Part shown: positions 10,800-23,217 of the stretch, one piece after another | Position numbering within the stretch: position 1 is the first letter of the stretch | Layout: each line of letters opens with the position of its first letter | NCBI GenBank assembly: GCA_022494885.1 | Contig: JAGVSM010002903.1 | Span: 25,641 to 89,640, forward strand | Source of the DNA: Micrasema longulum | Taxonomy: Eukaryota > Arthropoda > Insecta > Trichoptera > Brachycentridae | DNA length: 64,000 bases | Direction of reading: 5' to 3' | Notes under the pieces: model-generated | The model's input: the letters and a program-made list of their open reading frames with translations, nothing else | Told to the model about the DNA's origin: nothing | Database searches by the model: none | Made by a program: the position numbers and the translations under genes

Positions 10800-11650
10800 A
10801 TATAATACACCGAATATGCTACTGAAAATATACAAATCCTATACCACACCTACACTCAAATACGGGTTTCAGATATGGAATCCTATTTTGTATAGGATAT
10901 CAACTTGTGTAAAGAGTCCAAAGACAAGCCACAAAGCTGTTTCCAAGCCCGAAACGGCTTCTGTATGTGCAGAGACTGGAAACGCTCAGCCTCACAACGC
11001 CGCAGGAATGGCGAGAAAGGGGTGACTTAAGAGACAAATAAAATACTCGAGTCACTTTAACTGCCCTTATTTGGATATCATGTTCAAACTTAAGCAATAT
11101 GCTCGACCTTGAGGCCACAGGCTTAGGGTGGAGAAAACGGGATTAACTCTAAACTCTATGAGCAATAGGGTTATTGATTTTATATTGGTTATTGATTTTT
11201 GGTCCTTCGAGCCGGATTAACGATCTCCTTAAAAATGCAGTCCACATCCCGCGTAATATTATATTTATTTTCTTATAAGAGATTGAAAAATATCATAGTC
11301 TACAACATTTTATTCACCGTTATACCTACAGAAACGAATCACATAAAATTTGCGCAATCAGAACCGTACGGTCGGTAGATTAAAATATTTATTGCTTCTA
11401 AAAAACATATTTACTACAATAAAAAAATACGTTGGCAAGCGATTTTCCAATAAAATTAATATAAATCCAACTGCTCCTATAGCTCATTGTATCCCTCGGA
11501 AAATTATTTATACAAATAAATAAGTATATAATATCGGCGCAACCAGCTAGAATGAGCTGCCACGGGAGCTGGTGTTATCAGGTAGTCTTAAAACATTAAA
11601 ACAATGGGATAGGTTTGTTTTGGAAAAGTTCAAATATGCCAACAACTAAT
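10800..11650 (+). mobile_element. CR1/L2-like LINE relic
   Basis: Decayed reverse transcriptase C-terminus in shifting frames: LLKIYKSYTTPTLKYG and WNPIL; then VQRQATKLF, LETLSLTTPQEWRERGDL; and finally NELPRELVLSGSLKTLKQWD before a stop. These match the thumb-to-tail region of CR1/L2-type LINEs. It lies in the interval between P450-A and P450-B. Confidence 0.65.
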
Positions 11651-12062
11651 TTTCGTTTTCAAATATTTAAGTACCAGCTTTAAGCAGCACGCTAAAATTA
11701 AAAATATTATTAATAAAATTGAAGCTGGTTGTATAATTATAAAAATAGCTAATTTAAACATCGATAAACAATATTTGCATTTATATTGGGATTCCTGTAA
11801 TATTCATTTCATATCTAAAAAAACAAACTTAATCTCTATTAATTTATGCAGTAACTGTCCACTTATCTACATAATTGTGTATGGATTTTTAGTTGACATC
11901 AATAAAAACTTATTTAATAGTTTTAATATGGTTACAAAGTTCATAAATTAATTAAAACAAAATTGTACAAAATTTTATAGAAAGTATTCATGTTTCGATC
12001 TTAAAATAAAAAATATATATACATGTAATTTTATATTGTTCATAATTTACAGGCAGTAATAA
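11651..12062. other. AT-rich spacer
   Basis: Nothing recognised on either strand. Confidence 0.4.
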
Positions 12063-12245
12063 TAGTCCAGGCAGATGAAGAATACAGTTATGGAATGGAA
12101 ATAGAACCGGAACCCTGGACGAGTACTTTCGACTCAATAGCTACTTTCAGGTCCGCCTCGTAGTGCACTGGTTGGCGTATTTGCCTACCGTGTTTAAGGT
12201 CCTAGGTTGGATTGCTAGGAATGTGGATTTAAAAGATTATTTTTT
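12063..12245 (+). repeat. SINE-like repeat, family K
   Basis: Shares two blocks with 52787-52975: gtccaggcagatgaagaata and ccctggacgagtactttcga. It then carries a tRNA-like stretch (tagtgcactggttggcgta, aggtcctaggttggattgc) resembling pol III A and B boxes. Confidence 0.5.
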
Positions 12246-12924
12246 AAGGTCGTTCTACACTGCAATATTTTATTGCTCCTGGAATTAAATGACATGATAG
12301 TATTGACATAATATTGCCTATTTCGTATATTTTTTTTTACTTAATGACAAACTACTAGCAATTCTCCCAAGACAAAATATAACTGGCCAGTAATCTTATA
12401 TAACTACTGTCCAACAAAAATCATATGGATTTTTTAAAAATAAAGCAAAAAATCAAATATCATACGAACTAAATATTGAGAAAGAAACATTCAAATATGA
12501 ACAAAATTAAAGCAAATGAATAATAATAAATCATCTAGGGAAAAAACTCCACATTAAAACGCCCTTCGAGTCTCCAAAGGTATCGATATTTCTCGCAGTG
12601 TCTAAGTGTAACTTGTTTTAGTGTCTATATGCGAGATAGAAGTATATAATATTTAAGTTGATTTGGCAGATCGTTTAAAACAATTAAGAATAGCAGAGGT
12701 CCCAGGTGAGAACCTTGTGGTACACCTGAGATTATAAATATAAATCAAACCCGTTTACAGCATTGTATGAGTTTGAAAAAACGAATTATAATATGAAAAT
12801 AAGATAATAGGTTTAATGCTTCAGATTTTTAAATCTATATTTCAGAGGAAATAATTTGAAATTAAACAAATAAGATAGATTAACATATAACAACAGGTAT
12901 GAAGATCATTTGTGTTCAGTTAAA

Positions 12925-13480
12925 CCAGCCAATGAGAGGTCATAGATGCCTAGACTTTTATATGCTCTTCCCTAAAATGTTCTTAATCTCTGTTGTAATA
13001 TGTGAATATTAACAGCTCCCTAGGGGGTTGAATCTAGTACTTATCTACAGAAGTTTGGACAACATCAAAATACTGTTGATAAACCCACCTGGTCCACGAA
13101 GGAGTATAAAATTAGAAAATTATTTTCAGGTTTTGCCTAGTATGTAGGTGAAATAATTCAATCAAATAAATCTCACCCGCATCAATAAAGGTTTTAGCTT
13201 TTTAACTTCACAAATATCAACAGATGGAAGAATTGAAGGAATATGGATGTTCAAATACAGGCAGAATGGTAAATGTTGCACAGTGAGTAAAGTGGCCACT
13301 TAAACCAGCCAATGACAGGTCATAAATCCTGTAGATGCTTAGACTTCCATGCATATGCCCTTCTTTAAAATGTTCTTCATCCCTGTTGTTATATGTTAAT
13401 ATTGACAGCTCCCTATGGGGTTGAATTCAGTCCTGATCTACAGAAGTGTAGACAAACTCAAAACATTGTTAAATAAGACA
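12925..13480 (-). repeat. Foldback family A: two arms in direct orientation
   Basis: Two copies of the same arm (aaaccagccaatgagaggtc at about 12933 and aaaccagccaatgacaggtc at about 13301), both in minus orientation, separated by the family loop (gccaactccacc-type segment with ctcacccgcat). Elsewhere, at 30.4 and 49.4 kb, the arms are inverted. Confidence 0.65.
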
Positions 13481-15399
13481 GATACAAAAGTATTTTTTGT
13501 TCGATTTATGGGATGGGTTTAATTTTATAAACTAAATTTGGATTTGTTATAATTTAATTGTATAAAAAAAACATTATACCTAGCTGCTAGCTATTATACC
13601 TACCAACTTTTTTTTTCTTTTTTTTTTTATACGCCTCCACACCTACCTACTTGTTTTCAAAAAATATTTATCTTCGTTATCGGTTATAATCTGTAGATTC
13701 GATTATTTTGGTAGTGGAATATTATTGTGTTATTTTGATAACCGATAACTGATTTGAACTGATATATGAAAGTAAGCACTACCGATGATATGAGGGATTT
13801 TTAGACGATAATGATGATCAATTATTTAATACCAAAACAGCATTAGGTACGTATAGTTTTGTATTAATGACAATTATAATGATGTGTGTGAAGTGCTAAA
13901 ATAAAACGCAATTCGTGTGTAGGTAGGTACCAACATATTTTCACAAAACCGAATGGAACATCACTACTTAGGGTCAGTTTGAAACTCGTCTCTGACGTCA
14001 CAAGCCGGTTCTTGACTGTTTATATTTATAAAATACATGTTTGCGTTTGCTTTTGTTTACTATTTGATGACTGAAAGTTAATTTAATTTTGCTTTAAAAC
14101 AATATTCAGACACCCGCGTTAAAATTATGCCTAATTTTAAGAATAAATAACCTTCTTACCCGATTATGTAGTCCTGTCCCCGCTGTTAACAAAATTATTA
14201 TTTATTTGAAGATTTAATTAGATTTACAGCGCCGCGTCTGACTCGCGAAAACGTCAAAGATGAAATCATTTGACATTGCTCTTTGGTAGATGCTAGACAC
14301 GTATTATGAAAAAAATCGTTAAGCGCGAGAAGTTTTAGCGATGTCAGAGTAATCAAAACATTCACTTTGAGATTTGCGTATTAAGTGATAATTAATCCGT
14401 AAGACGTTCGCCATCTTAATTCTTAATATTTATGATATAATAAGAGAGATGTTCAAACTTTCGATACAACGAATTTCTATAATAATTCTTCTCCATAGGT
14501 GTTGTGTTCAGTTGAAAGAATTATTGGGTCTGCACCAAATGCAATTTGAATCTTATTGTCATGATTAAGCAGTATAGAAGAATCGTTTTTCCAACAAGAC
14601 GATTCAACGAAAGGAAAAAATGAAAACTCTTTTACAATACATTATTATTGAATAAAAACGCGTTACTGTTGTACGTAAGTATATATTTTAATATAAGTAA
14701 CAATAAATACATTTATAGGTAATTTAATATGCCTTTATACGTAGATAAATATATGTTTAGTCCGTCTCATTGTCAAATAGTTATCGCGTTTGCTTGACTA
14801 ATTACATCGCGTTAACTTTAGCGAGGATTTAAACGAGATTTACAATTTTTTGCGATTATCAGAGATTAAGAAATCTATTTTTTAAAATTAAATACGATTT
14901 AGCAGGTCATATAAGCTAATTAGATTTTACAAGGACATGGTGAAATAGCCCCTAAATATCTAAGCAAAAAGTTAGGTTATTCAGCTATTAAAATTTGATA
15001 GTGAAATTTAAAATAATAACAGTCAGTTGTTGGCGACCTTACGGTCATTAACGAATCTGTCTTCTTGACCTTATCAAATCTACGGGCCCCAGTTGATCGG
15101 CCTTCCGGGCCTTGGTTAATTAGGATCTCAAATGCGCTATATACATAAGTTATCCATACTAAAAATTAAAATCAATATTTATGTATTTGTAAAGCGCCCT
15201 TGAGGCGTATTATAAAGAAAATGGCTATCCAGAATTATAAAAAAAAAATATTTATTAACAACTCGTTGAAAATATCCATCACAATTGAAATGTTTGGATT
15301 ATCTTAACCAGTTTGTTTTACTTTCGTTGCAAGAGCAATGATTTTAAAATGATTTTAAAGTTGGAAAAAATGGACACAACTTATTTTGTTAATTTTTTT
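13481..15399. other. Unassigned intergenic sequence
   Basis: AT-rich, with a T-rich run near 13610-13630. No coding frame or recognised repeat seen. Some promoter or 5' UTR of a neighbour could lie here, but nothing marks it. Confidence 0.35.
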
Positions 15400-15583
15400 T
15401 TTTCAATAAAAAAAAATCTTTGCGTTTTTATGATTCTCCCAAATATTTCAATTTTAGTGACCATTTTCAATGAGTTGAAAATAACTCACTATTAGAAAAT
15501 GGAAATAAAGTTGTGGTAGAGTGGGGTGCGAACCTCGGACCTTTGATTCATGAGCCCGCGACACTATTCACGGGATCACAACC
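15400..15583 (-). repeat. tRNA-derived SINE, family S
   Basis: On the minus strand: tRNA-like head (ggttgtgatcccgtgaatag), B-box-like ggttcgcacccc, then the family body cattttctaatagtgagtt and a T-rich tail. Matches 46070-46257 along its length. Confidence 0.65.
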
Positions 15584-15934
15584 TTACTTATTTCGCTTTT
15601 ATGAATAAACAAAAAATATGTTAATTATGTTATTTCTCTTTCATAGGAAACACAATATTATATGTATATTAAATGTTAGCAATTAAGTACCCTAATATAA
15701 ATATAAATTGTATATTTGAAGCACCAAATTTGTGGATGTTCATAGTAATAAAATAAATAAAAGAAGTTTGTTTTTAACCACTAATTTTATTTCAAAATCG
15801 CAAAGACAAGGTTCATTAATATAATAAATCTGGCATATACCAATTCAATCTACATTGGAAAAACTAAAAGAAACTTTGATGTTTGAGTAAAAGAACACTT
15901 AACTAAATAATAATCGGATGGAGAATACCTCAAT

Positions 15935-16190
15935 AAGGGAATATGGAAGTCTAGGCATTTACAGGGCTTATGACCTGTCATTGGCTGGTTTAAGTGGCCA
16001 CTTTACACACTCTGTAACATTTACCATTTTGCCTATGTTTGAACATCCATATTTCTTAAATTCTTCCATTTGTTGATTTTAGTGAAGTTTTGAACTAGAA
16101 TTTGTTAATCTTAATGACTCCCGAGGGGGTGAAATCCAGTCTTTTGTCTACAAACGTTTGGACAAACTCAAATATTGTAAATAATAATCA
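15935..16190 (+). repeat. Foldback family A copy
   Basis: Left arm in plus orientation (ggaatatggaagtctaggca, ggccactttacacactctgt), then the loop, then the outer segment tttggacaaactcaaatatt. Confidence 0.65.
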
Positions 16191-16576
16191 TTTTTCTGAA
16201 TTCGCAAACCATCCGATAGAAAATAATACTAATTTCAATAAAGACACTCATGTTGAAAATAAAATATTAAAACTAGACAATTTGGAAATCTTAGAAATTA
16301 AAAAAGCGATTCAAATTAAGAAAGAAAAAATAATATCCAAATAAACAATATTTCTTTTAGTCCCCTCCTGTCTAGTTTCGAAAGTATTCATCTCAAATTA
16401 CCACCATTTTGGGGAAAAAAGACTTGATTTTTTAGCTCCACGTGTAGTATTTAGTAAACATGAGTAAAATAAAATAAGAAATAATTTATTAGTTACGTAA
16501 ACCTTGACGAAGAAGCCTTTTTACTTTGAAACCGGTCGGTAGAAAAACAAAATAGCAGTTGAAAACATACTTGTTT

Positions 16577-16818
16577 TAAATTATTATGAAAATAAAACTT
16601 TGTTATCAGTGTAACACAATTTTATTCTTTTACAAGAACACAACTATAGTTTCGGGAGAGCACTCCTCTCATCGACGGGTGGTATAAAACTGAGTATTAT
16701 ATGAGTTTTATATCACCCGTCGATGGGAGGAGTGCTCTCCCGAAACTATAGTTGTGTTCTTGTAAAAGAATAAAATTGTGTAACACTGATAACAAAGTTT
16801 TATTTTCATAATAATTTA
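16577..16818. repeat. Near-perfect palindrome, 115-bp arms
   Basis: Arms 16577-16691 and 16704-16818 are inverted copies with about three mismatches, round a 12-base spacer. No coding content. Likely a foldback MITE; the DNA could form a long hairpin. Confidence 0.85.
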
Positions 16819-17559
16819 TAATGAAGTGTTACGAAGTGAATGCCGATTCAATTAAAAATATCATACTTGTTTTATTTATTTTATTATAAAATAATATGTT
16901 CAATACATAATGACACAACGTAGGTACATCCGTATTTAGGTTGTGTGGTCAGTCGGAATTTGAAAATCATTAAAACTGGTCTAACATTTAATTAAATTTA
17001 TTTTAGTATAATAAATAAAACATACGTATGCATTATTTATCATTTGTCAAAGTATTAAACATTCCAACTGTTGTGTAGATTTGATTTCTTTTAACAAAAG
17101 TGCTATTATCTCAGTTTATTTTTTTTATGGCTGGCTGCTTTTTGCATAACGACGTTCGTAATAGTATTGTTATTCAAGGACGCCCAGTAAATAAACATTA
17201 TCATCTTAGAACACTATCCATGATAAATGTTTGCTATAAATCGTGTAAGTTAATAATGATGTATTTAATTATTAATAAACCGTATGCATATAGGCACGTA
17301 AACTTAAGATCCATACCATTTTTCTTATCTCAGCTGTACAATATAAACAACTTGCCACAAAGAACTGGTATTAGGAATTAGTTTTAGAAACAATATTAAT
17401 ATTCAATAATACATAATCATTTTCCCTTCAACCGATTATTCCAAGAATCCGAACTTTTGGAGCTAAGAGAAAATTATTGTCAAAAGTCTAAAATATCGCA
17501 ACATCAAATCTACACCCTGGTAGATATAGATTTGGTCCGAACAATACCGTTTAATATTA
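16819..17559. other. Unassigned intergenic sequence
   Basis: A 93-codon frame at 17100-17381 (with GRPVNKHYHLRT) may be a retrotransposon scrap, but I cannot place it. Otherwise AT-rich with nothing recognised. Confidence 0.3.
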
Positions 17560-17993
17560 TGCTACGAATTTCCCCTTAGCTTTGCTAAACGAGTATAAAA
17601 CAAAATACGCAACAGCATTGGGAGGATCATTACCGCGCTTCTTCTACAGGTAAAATCACTAAAATGTTTTTCCCAGCGCTGGCTGATGCAGCAAACTTCC
17701 GTCGTCATCACAAAAGTACCTTCGAAACGACCCAAATTTTTACCGGTCACGGAGCTATGAGAAGTTACCTGTATAGGTTTAAATTAAGGAATGATGACTA
17801 TTGTCCATGCGATGATATTTCTTCACGGAGTATCGAACATCTGTTATTTCAGTGCCCCTTTTTCAGTTTACAACGCCAAAATCTTGAAGCAGAATGCAGG
17901 AAAGATAGAATATCCTTAACAAATATCCACTCTGTAGTTAAAAATAGTTATCACGCGCCATTGTTCTCGAACTTGGCAACAATGGTGATTTGA
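17560..17993 (+). pseudogene. R1/I-type LINE fragment (C-terminal RNase H-like/zinc region)
   Basis: The frame from 17664 shows FTGHGAMRSYLYRF, CPCDD, then SIEHLLFQCPFFSLQR. The TGHG...YL...CPC...HLLFxCP pattern is the C-terminal segment of R1/I-group retrotransposon proteins. A related frame with stops precedes it. 5'-truncated, not intact. Confidence 0.7.
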
Positions 17994-18984
17994 CTCATAA
18001 AGATAATAAAGCAAAATCAGTGATTAAACATCCCATTTCCAAGACAAACAAAAGCTATTTTTTCCGAGTACCTTGCCCTGTACATGACACGTAAGTCTAC
18101 TAAATACAGGGGTCCAAATATGTATAAAATATATATATATATATATCCTACGGCCGGGTAAACAATCGACTAACCTGGCAATACTCAGAGATAATGTAGA
18201 ACTATTACTAGTTACTAACAAAATGTTCGTCTTGTTTTCACAATCTGACAGACGGTAAAATTATTGAATTCTTAAATATTTTTTTGTAAATTCGCTAGTT
18301 ACACGTAAAATGTAATCCCACCCGGTTCCCCTTTAATCCCGGCGGTATTTTGTTACTGAAAAATGACACAACACGGCATAATTGAATTTAAATCGGCAGT
18401 TGCGTACAGAGATAATGTAGAACTATTAGTTGCGTACTGAGCGACGCGACGCCTACAGAGTACCTAAGTAATGGCCAAAACGTATAGCTATTTATTTACG
18501 TGTAGTTTCTGCGCATGCGGTTTCCGGACTATTCTAATTCTATGTTTATGGTATAACGAGTTAATATTATATAGGTACTAATTTAATAAACAACAATAAG
18601 AATAAAGTATCAAAAGACATTATGCTTTATAGATATAGCGATTAAATAACTTATGCATCTAAGTAAAATACTACATATAAGTAGGTACATATAATTAAAT
18701 GCGTTTGAAAATTTATATCAGTTTTAGGGAAAAACATTAAAGTTTACGGTAGTTAGCAAAATAGAACAAGTAAGGTTAGGTTAGTAAAATAGAAAAAGTC
18801 TCAGTTATTTTTACAGCATTCGAATAATGAAAATTACTTTGATTTTATCGCCGCAAGAATGTTTGGTTTCAAAGCTGACAATGGAAAACGAAACATATCA
18901 ATTTCAGTTTTCAGTTTCAGTGCTACAGAGCAGCGTTTATTTTATAATTAAAAAATACATATAATAATTTGTTACCCACTAAGT
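17994..18984. other. Unassigned intergenic sequence
   Basis: Includes a short (AT)n run near 18127-18146. No gene or clear repeat recognised. Confidence 0.35.
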
Positions 18985-19330
18985 CTAAAGACTTTTCGGT
19001 GGGACACATTTTTTTTTATGACAGGTTTATATTACATTTTTTTAAATTTTATATTATACAGATTTATTTATAAACAGGCACTATAAAGTATCTAGAAGAT
19101 ATTTCTTCAGTTCTTTTTTTTTCATTTGAAGATTTTTCATGTTAATGATGGTTTGTGGGAGATCATTGAACAATCTTGGAACAACGCAATTTAATGTTCG
19201 CTCTCCGAAGTAATTTGTAATTCGGGGAACAGACGGGGAGCCCTTAGTTTTTAATCTAGTGTTGTGAGTGTGGGAAACTCTTTTTTTATATTCCGGATCA
19301 ACAAAGTGATCTCCAATCAATTTGTAGTCA
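18985..19330 (-). pseudogene. LINE reverse transcriptase C-terminus
   Basis: The minus-strand frame 19081-19320 reads HTHNTRLKTKGSPSVPR and then FGERTLNCVVPRLFNDLP, the terminal block (R...P...FG...lfNxLP) of Jockey/CR1-type elements. The 3' UTR runs to a T-rich stretch near 19010. Confidence 0.65.
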
Positions 19331-19560
19331 CAAAGTTGTTTTACCGCATGTATTTCTCCTTACTCGTTTCCAAGCCGGTGTAGTCTGACAATTGGAGAAT
19401 CCACAAAATAACCCTGTCTACCAGACGCCACAACAAAGGTAGACTGTAATCGTGTACATCTATTTGGTTCTTTAATACTTATCAGTCTCGTTAAATCGGT
19501 TCAGTGTGCCATTCGCCATTTTATAAAAATTGGTAGAATCTTTAAGAATTCTTCGCATAG

Positions 19561-19970
19561 GAAGAATGGGGAAGTACAGTAGTTTTTTCATTTTTTTTAT
19601 TTGTTAACAGACTGTTAAACTAAACCAAAAAAAGTTTTTTTCAATTTTTATTTTTATTTTTGTATTTATGAAATAACTCCGCGTGTAACGTCAGAGGTTA
19701 TTTTCCGGCTATTCTTCGTCAGTTCTTCCCATTGGTTCATCTACGGCAAGCAAACCAAAAGTCTGCCATAACTTTCAAATCATAGATTGATTCATATGAG
19801 CCGGTGACGTCATTCAAAGTAGTCCGTTTTTATTAAAGTGTTTTTTATATATTTTTTCGTACATTTTCAGAAAACTTTGCCGTACAATTTAATGCTCCAA
19901 TTTTTGCCGCGCGCAAGATAACATTTATTGTATCCAATTTCCCCCGTAGGGCTGAAGTTCCCCATTCGTC
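19561..19970. mobile_element. MITE with GAATGGGGAAGTTCAG-type TIRs
   Basis: Left end gaagaatggggaagtacag; right end is its complement with about three mismatches (ctgaagttccccattcgtc). No coding content. Related pieces lie at 4044-4373, 33650-33746 and 52655-52757. Confidence 0.6.
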
Positions 19971-20151
19971 GTTTAAAAGGTTAAGTAAAAAAGTATAGTC
20001 AATCTATTCAGCTGGAAAATAAAGTTTAAAGTCGATGAATACGAGAAATTTGTTTTGAATTTTTTCAAATTTATTACATGCACATTGGTTCCTATATTGT
20101 TGAGATTTGTTTAAGTTATTCCTGACAAAGGAAGTAAACAATGTCTAAAGG

Positions 20152-20689
20152 TAGTGGTCGGGAAACTGATTAGTCAAAAGAACCAAAGATTAGCGTTACG
20201 ACAATTAAGATTTCTTTTGATAGCCAAATTTCTTTTCGTTAAACTGTTTTCTTCAAAGCCAACGAACCTGATTTAGCAGCAAAGATCTCCGTATTTACTT
20301 TCTGTTATTGAGTAAACATTCTTTAAATTAGCGAAGTAAAAAAGATTTAACGACAATTGCGATGACAATCTTGATCACCAAATCCACAACATTTGAAACT
20401 TTTCGCCACTTGATGCAATGGTAAAAAAGCATCTTGTGATTAATTTTTGCTTCGAAAATAGAAAAAAATCCGTTCTTACTTCGGTCAAAATTTTAGCTCC
20501 ATATGTTGGAATCGAAATAATTTCATCAAGTTTAATATAATGCTTCTCAATGCATTAGATTACAGTATTTGCAATATCCTCAATAATTCAAAAGTTCTTT
20601 TGGAGAAACTGATTTTTGTTGCAACTGAGCCGCACTCGAGTGGCTTAAGAGCTGCATGCGGCTCGCGAGCTGCGTTTTGCCGACCACTG
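20152..20689. mobile_element. hAT-type element, 538 bp, non-autonomous
   Basis: Ends read TAGTGGTCGGGAAACT and, on the complement, CAGTGGTCGGCAAAACGCAG, typical hAT termini. Flanks are TCTAAAGG and TCTTAAGG, an 8-bp target duplication with one change, as expected for hAT. Internal sequence shows no intact transposase. Confidence 0.75.
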
Positions 20690-22640
20690 TCTTAAGGGAA
20701 TGGATGAAATCAAAGTTTTTAAAAGTTCGAGTACCCGAGGCATTTAATCGCCTCGTTCGTAATCTCTTACGTAATTCTTACTTCTAGTACTTTGCGTTTA
20801 GCAAGTGCCGTTCTTCAACGATTTATTATTACATCTTATTTATTTTAAAATCAACTCAATTCAGTCCTGTGCTCTTATGAATCCACTTGTAAGGTCAATA
20901 GTATAAACATGCTTCAAAGCAAGTCAGTTGTACTCGACGTAATTTCACAGACAGCTGCTTGATATTGTCTAAAAGGTGAGTTAAAATTTTCCATCCACCG
21001 TTTATTTACTAATATCGTCAAGATTTGTGAGCCGAATAGAACTGGGCGCGAAAGATCGCTCTGTTAGCGTGTATTTAGTACGCAAATAAGCGTTAAAAAT
21101 GCGTTATCTATACGCGCTTTTGCGTTCAGAATACCACCTTAGATAATTATTTTAACATCGGGTTTCTAATCCACATCACCAAGAAAAATATTTTTGTTCG
21201 GAAAAGCGGCGTTGTTAATGTTATTTTTTTAGTGTTGTGAGTACAAATATTACAATCCTAAGTTAGTATGATTATTGTTGTTTGTATCGGTCGGTTTTTT
21301 ATTTCACATAAAACTTTTTTTTTCTTTTCTATATGAACACCTCACTGGGCATAAATCGTGTCAAGGCATTCATTTACATTATTTTTATATTATATTATAT
21401 TCTAAGTACAGTAATTGGTATTTATAATAATATACGAGCATACACACACACACACACACATAAATGTGTGCACAGATGTACACATACATATTTAAATAAA
21501 CAGTAAAATCAATAATAATAATAACAAAAAATGAAAAGAGCAGTAATATATTTTACATAGGTACTGGGCAGATATTGAGCCGAGAAGCATGCCACCGTAG
21601 ACGTTGCGAGCTATTTGGTTCCTCTATACCTACCGGCTGCCGGTCAAAAGACTGGTAAATAATTCCTTTGCGCGCAGTGATGTCACACCGTGTTACCACA
21701 AGCAAAAAACGGAATATTCTGAAGCTTACACATTTGAAAAAAAAGATAGAGACATATTGTTCAATAATTTCTTTTCTATAGTTTATTAAAATGAACTAAA
21801 AATCATAAATACGCCGGTTATCTTACATGCGTACATCTCTCATCACTGTCAAAACCCGACTTAGTACTCAATCTCTTCTACACAAACACCGGCCACAGAA
21901 CAGCGTCCTTGTCTTTCTTGCTATGAGTTATATCTTCGAGCTATCTCTTAAACAGATTTAACGCTGTATTGGCGTCACATTCATTCTTCGCGTGGCAAGG
22001 TAATATTTTTTGTACCAAAATTCAGCATAGTTGTACAAAATTTGCATTCCAAATGCGGTGTGAAAATGTACATTTAAAGATCACAAAAAATACAAATTCA
22101 TCATTTAAAAAAATAAGAGATATATCAAGTTTTGTATCGTATTTATTTGTTTATTTATTTTGTTCATTTACGCCCAAAAGGCATTTACATAAAACAAAAA
22201 TAAAATACATGCTAACATACTGAATAATAAACACGGAATATACAGAAAAAATATGTGAAATTAGTTAGAAAGGATATAATAAACAGTTTTACAAAGTAAA
22301 AAAAAACAATAATAACAAAGGTATGCAAGAAAAAACAGTAAGCATATAAACAAAAAATGCAAAGCTTATGAAATAAATTCTGTAAAGCAAACACAGTAAA
22401 TCAAGTGTTACGGTAAGCAAGAAAGACAAATTTAAGTTAAATTAATAAACAAGAAAGCATATATTATCGCGAAAAAGGAAGAAATAAAAATATGTATATA
22501 TGAAATGCGTATTTGCCAATACTACAATGCAATTTGATATAATAGTAAAAAATAAAAAAACAAGTATAAGGTAATAAAAATAAACAATTTATTTTTATTT
22601 TTATTTATATTACAAAAGTATTTTTTTTAATTTATGGAAT
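20690..22640. other. Unassigned sequence upstream of P450-B
   Basis: AT-rich; includes the CA repeat at 21442-21460 and T-rich LINE-tail-like stretches near 21330-21560 and 22140-22230. The non-coding first exon of P450-B may be within or just after this stretch, but nothing marks it. Confidence 0.35.
21442..21460. repeat. (CA)n microsatellite
   Basis: Nine to ten CA units. Confidence 0.9.
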
Positions 22641-22825
22641 TGAATTGTCAATAATAGTATAAAGACTAGTGTGACATCACAGCCACACAAGAGTTTATAA
22701 CATTATGTCCCATCATAACACTGTGCTGCTCATAAGTTGGTATTAATTTATCTAAATAGAAGATGCTTGTGTCAAATCATCACTCTCTAGGGGGTAGAGA
22801 AGATTCAGAATACCACCCCTTGATG

Positions 22826-22850
22826 AAAAAAAAAAAAAAAAAAAAAAAAA
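22826..22850. repeat. Poly(A) run, 25 bases
   Basis: Uninterrupted A run, probably the tail of a retroposed sequence, about 140 bases before the P450-B start codon. Confidence 0.9.
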
Positions 22851-22993
22851 CAAAACGGCCTAATTCAAAGTCTTGAAATGTTCAACGTAAACTTTATTTC
22901 TCATACATTCATCGTATTTCACCGAGATTGAATATCAACAGCGTTGACTCTGTTTTCATCTATATTATATTTTTTACAGATCCATCAATCAAA

Positions 22994-23217
22994 ATGGCGT
23001 GGATGCTGTCATGGCTAGACGCTACGTTATTTCTCGTAACATCGCTTATACTATTGGTGTATTTCTATGGGAAAAAGGACCAAGACATCTTCAAAAAAAG
23101 AGGAATAAAATACTCGAACCCATATCCCTTCATTGGCAATATGCTTCCGCTGGTATTGGGGAAAAAACATCTTAATTATATTATACAAGATGCCTATAAT
23201 AAATTCAAAAACGAAAA
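22994..23217 (+). CDS. P450-B exon 1 (membrane anchor)
   Basis: 224 bp. ATG in tcaaaATGGCG, 14 bases after a tttttacag acceptor. Encodes the hydrophobic anchor and the proline-rich hinge. Donor GAAAA|GTAAGT, phase 2. Confidence 0.9.

Noticed and set aside
17100..17381. 93-codon plus-strand frame
   Set aside because: No motif that I can tie to a family; left unassigned rather than called a gene.
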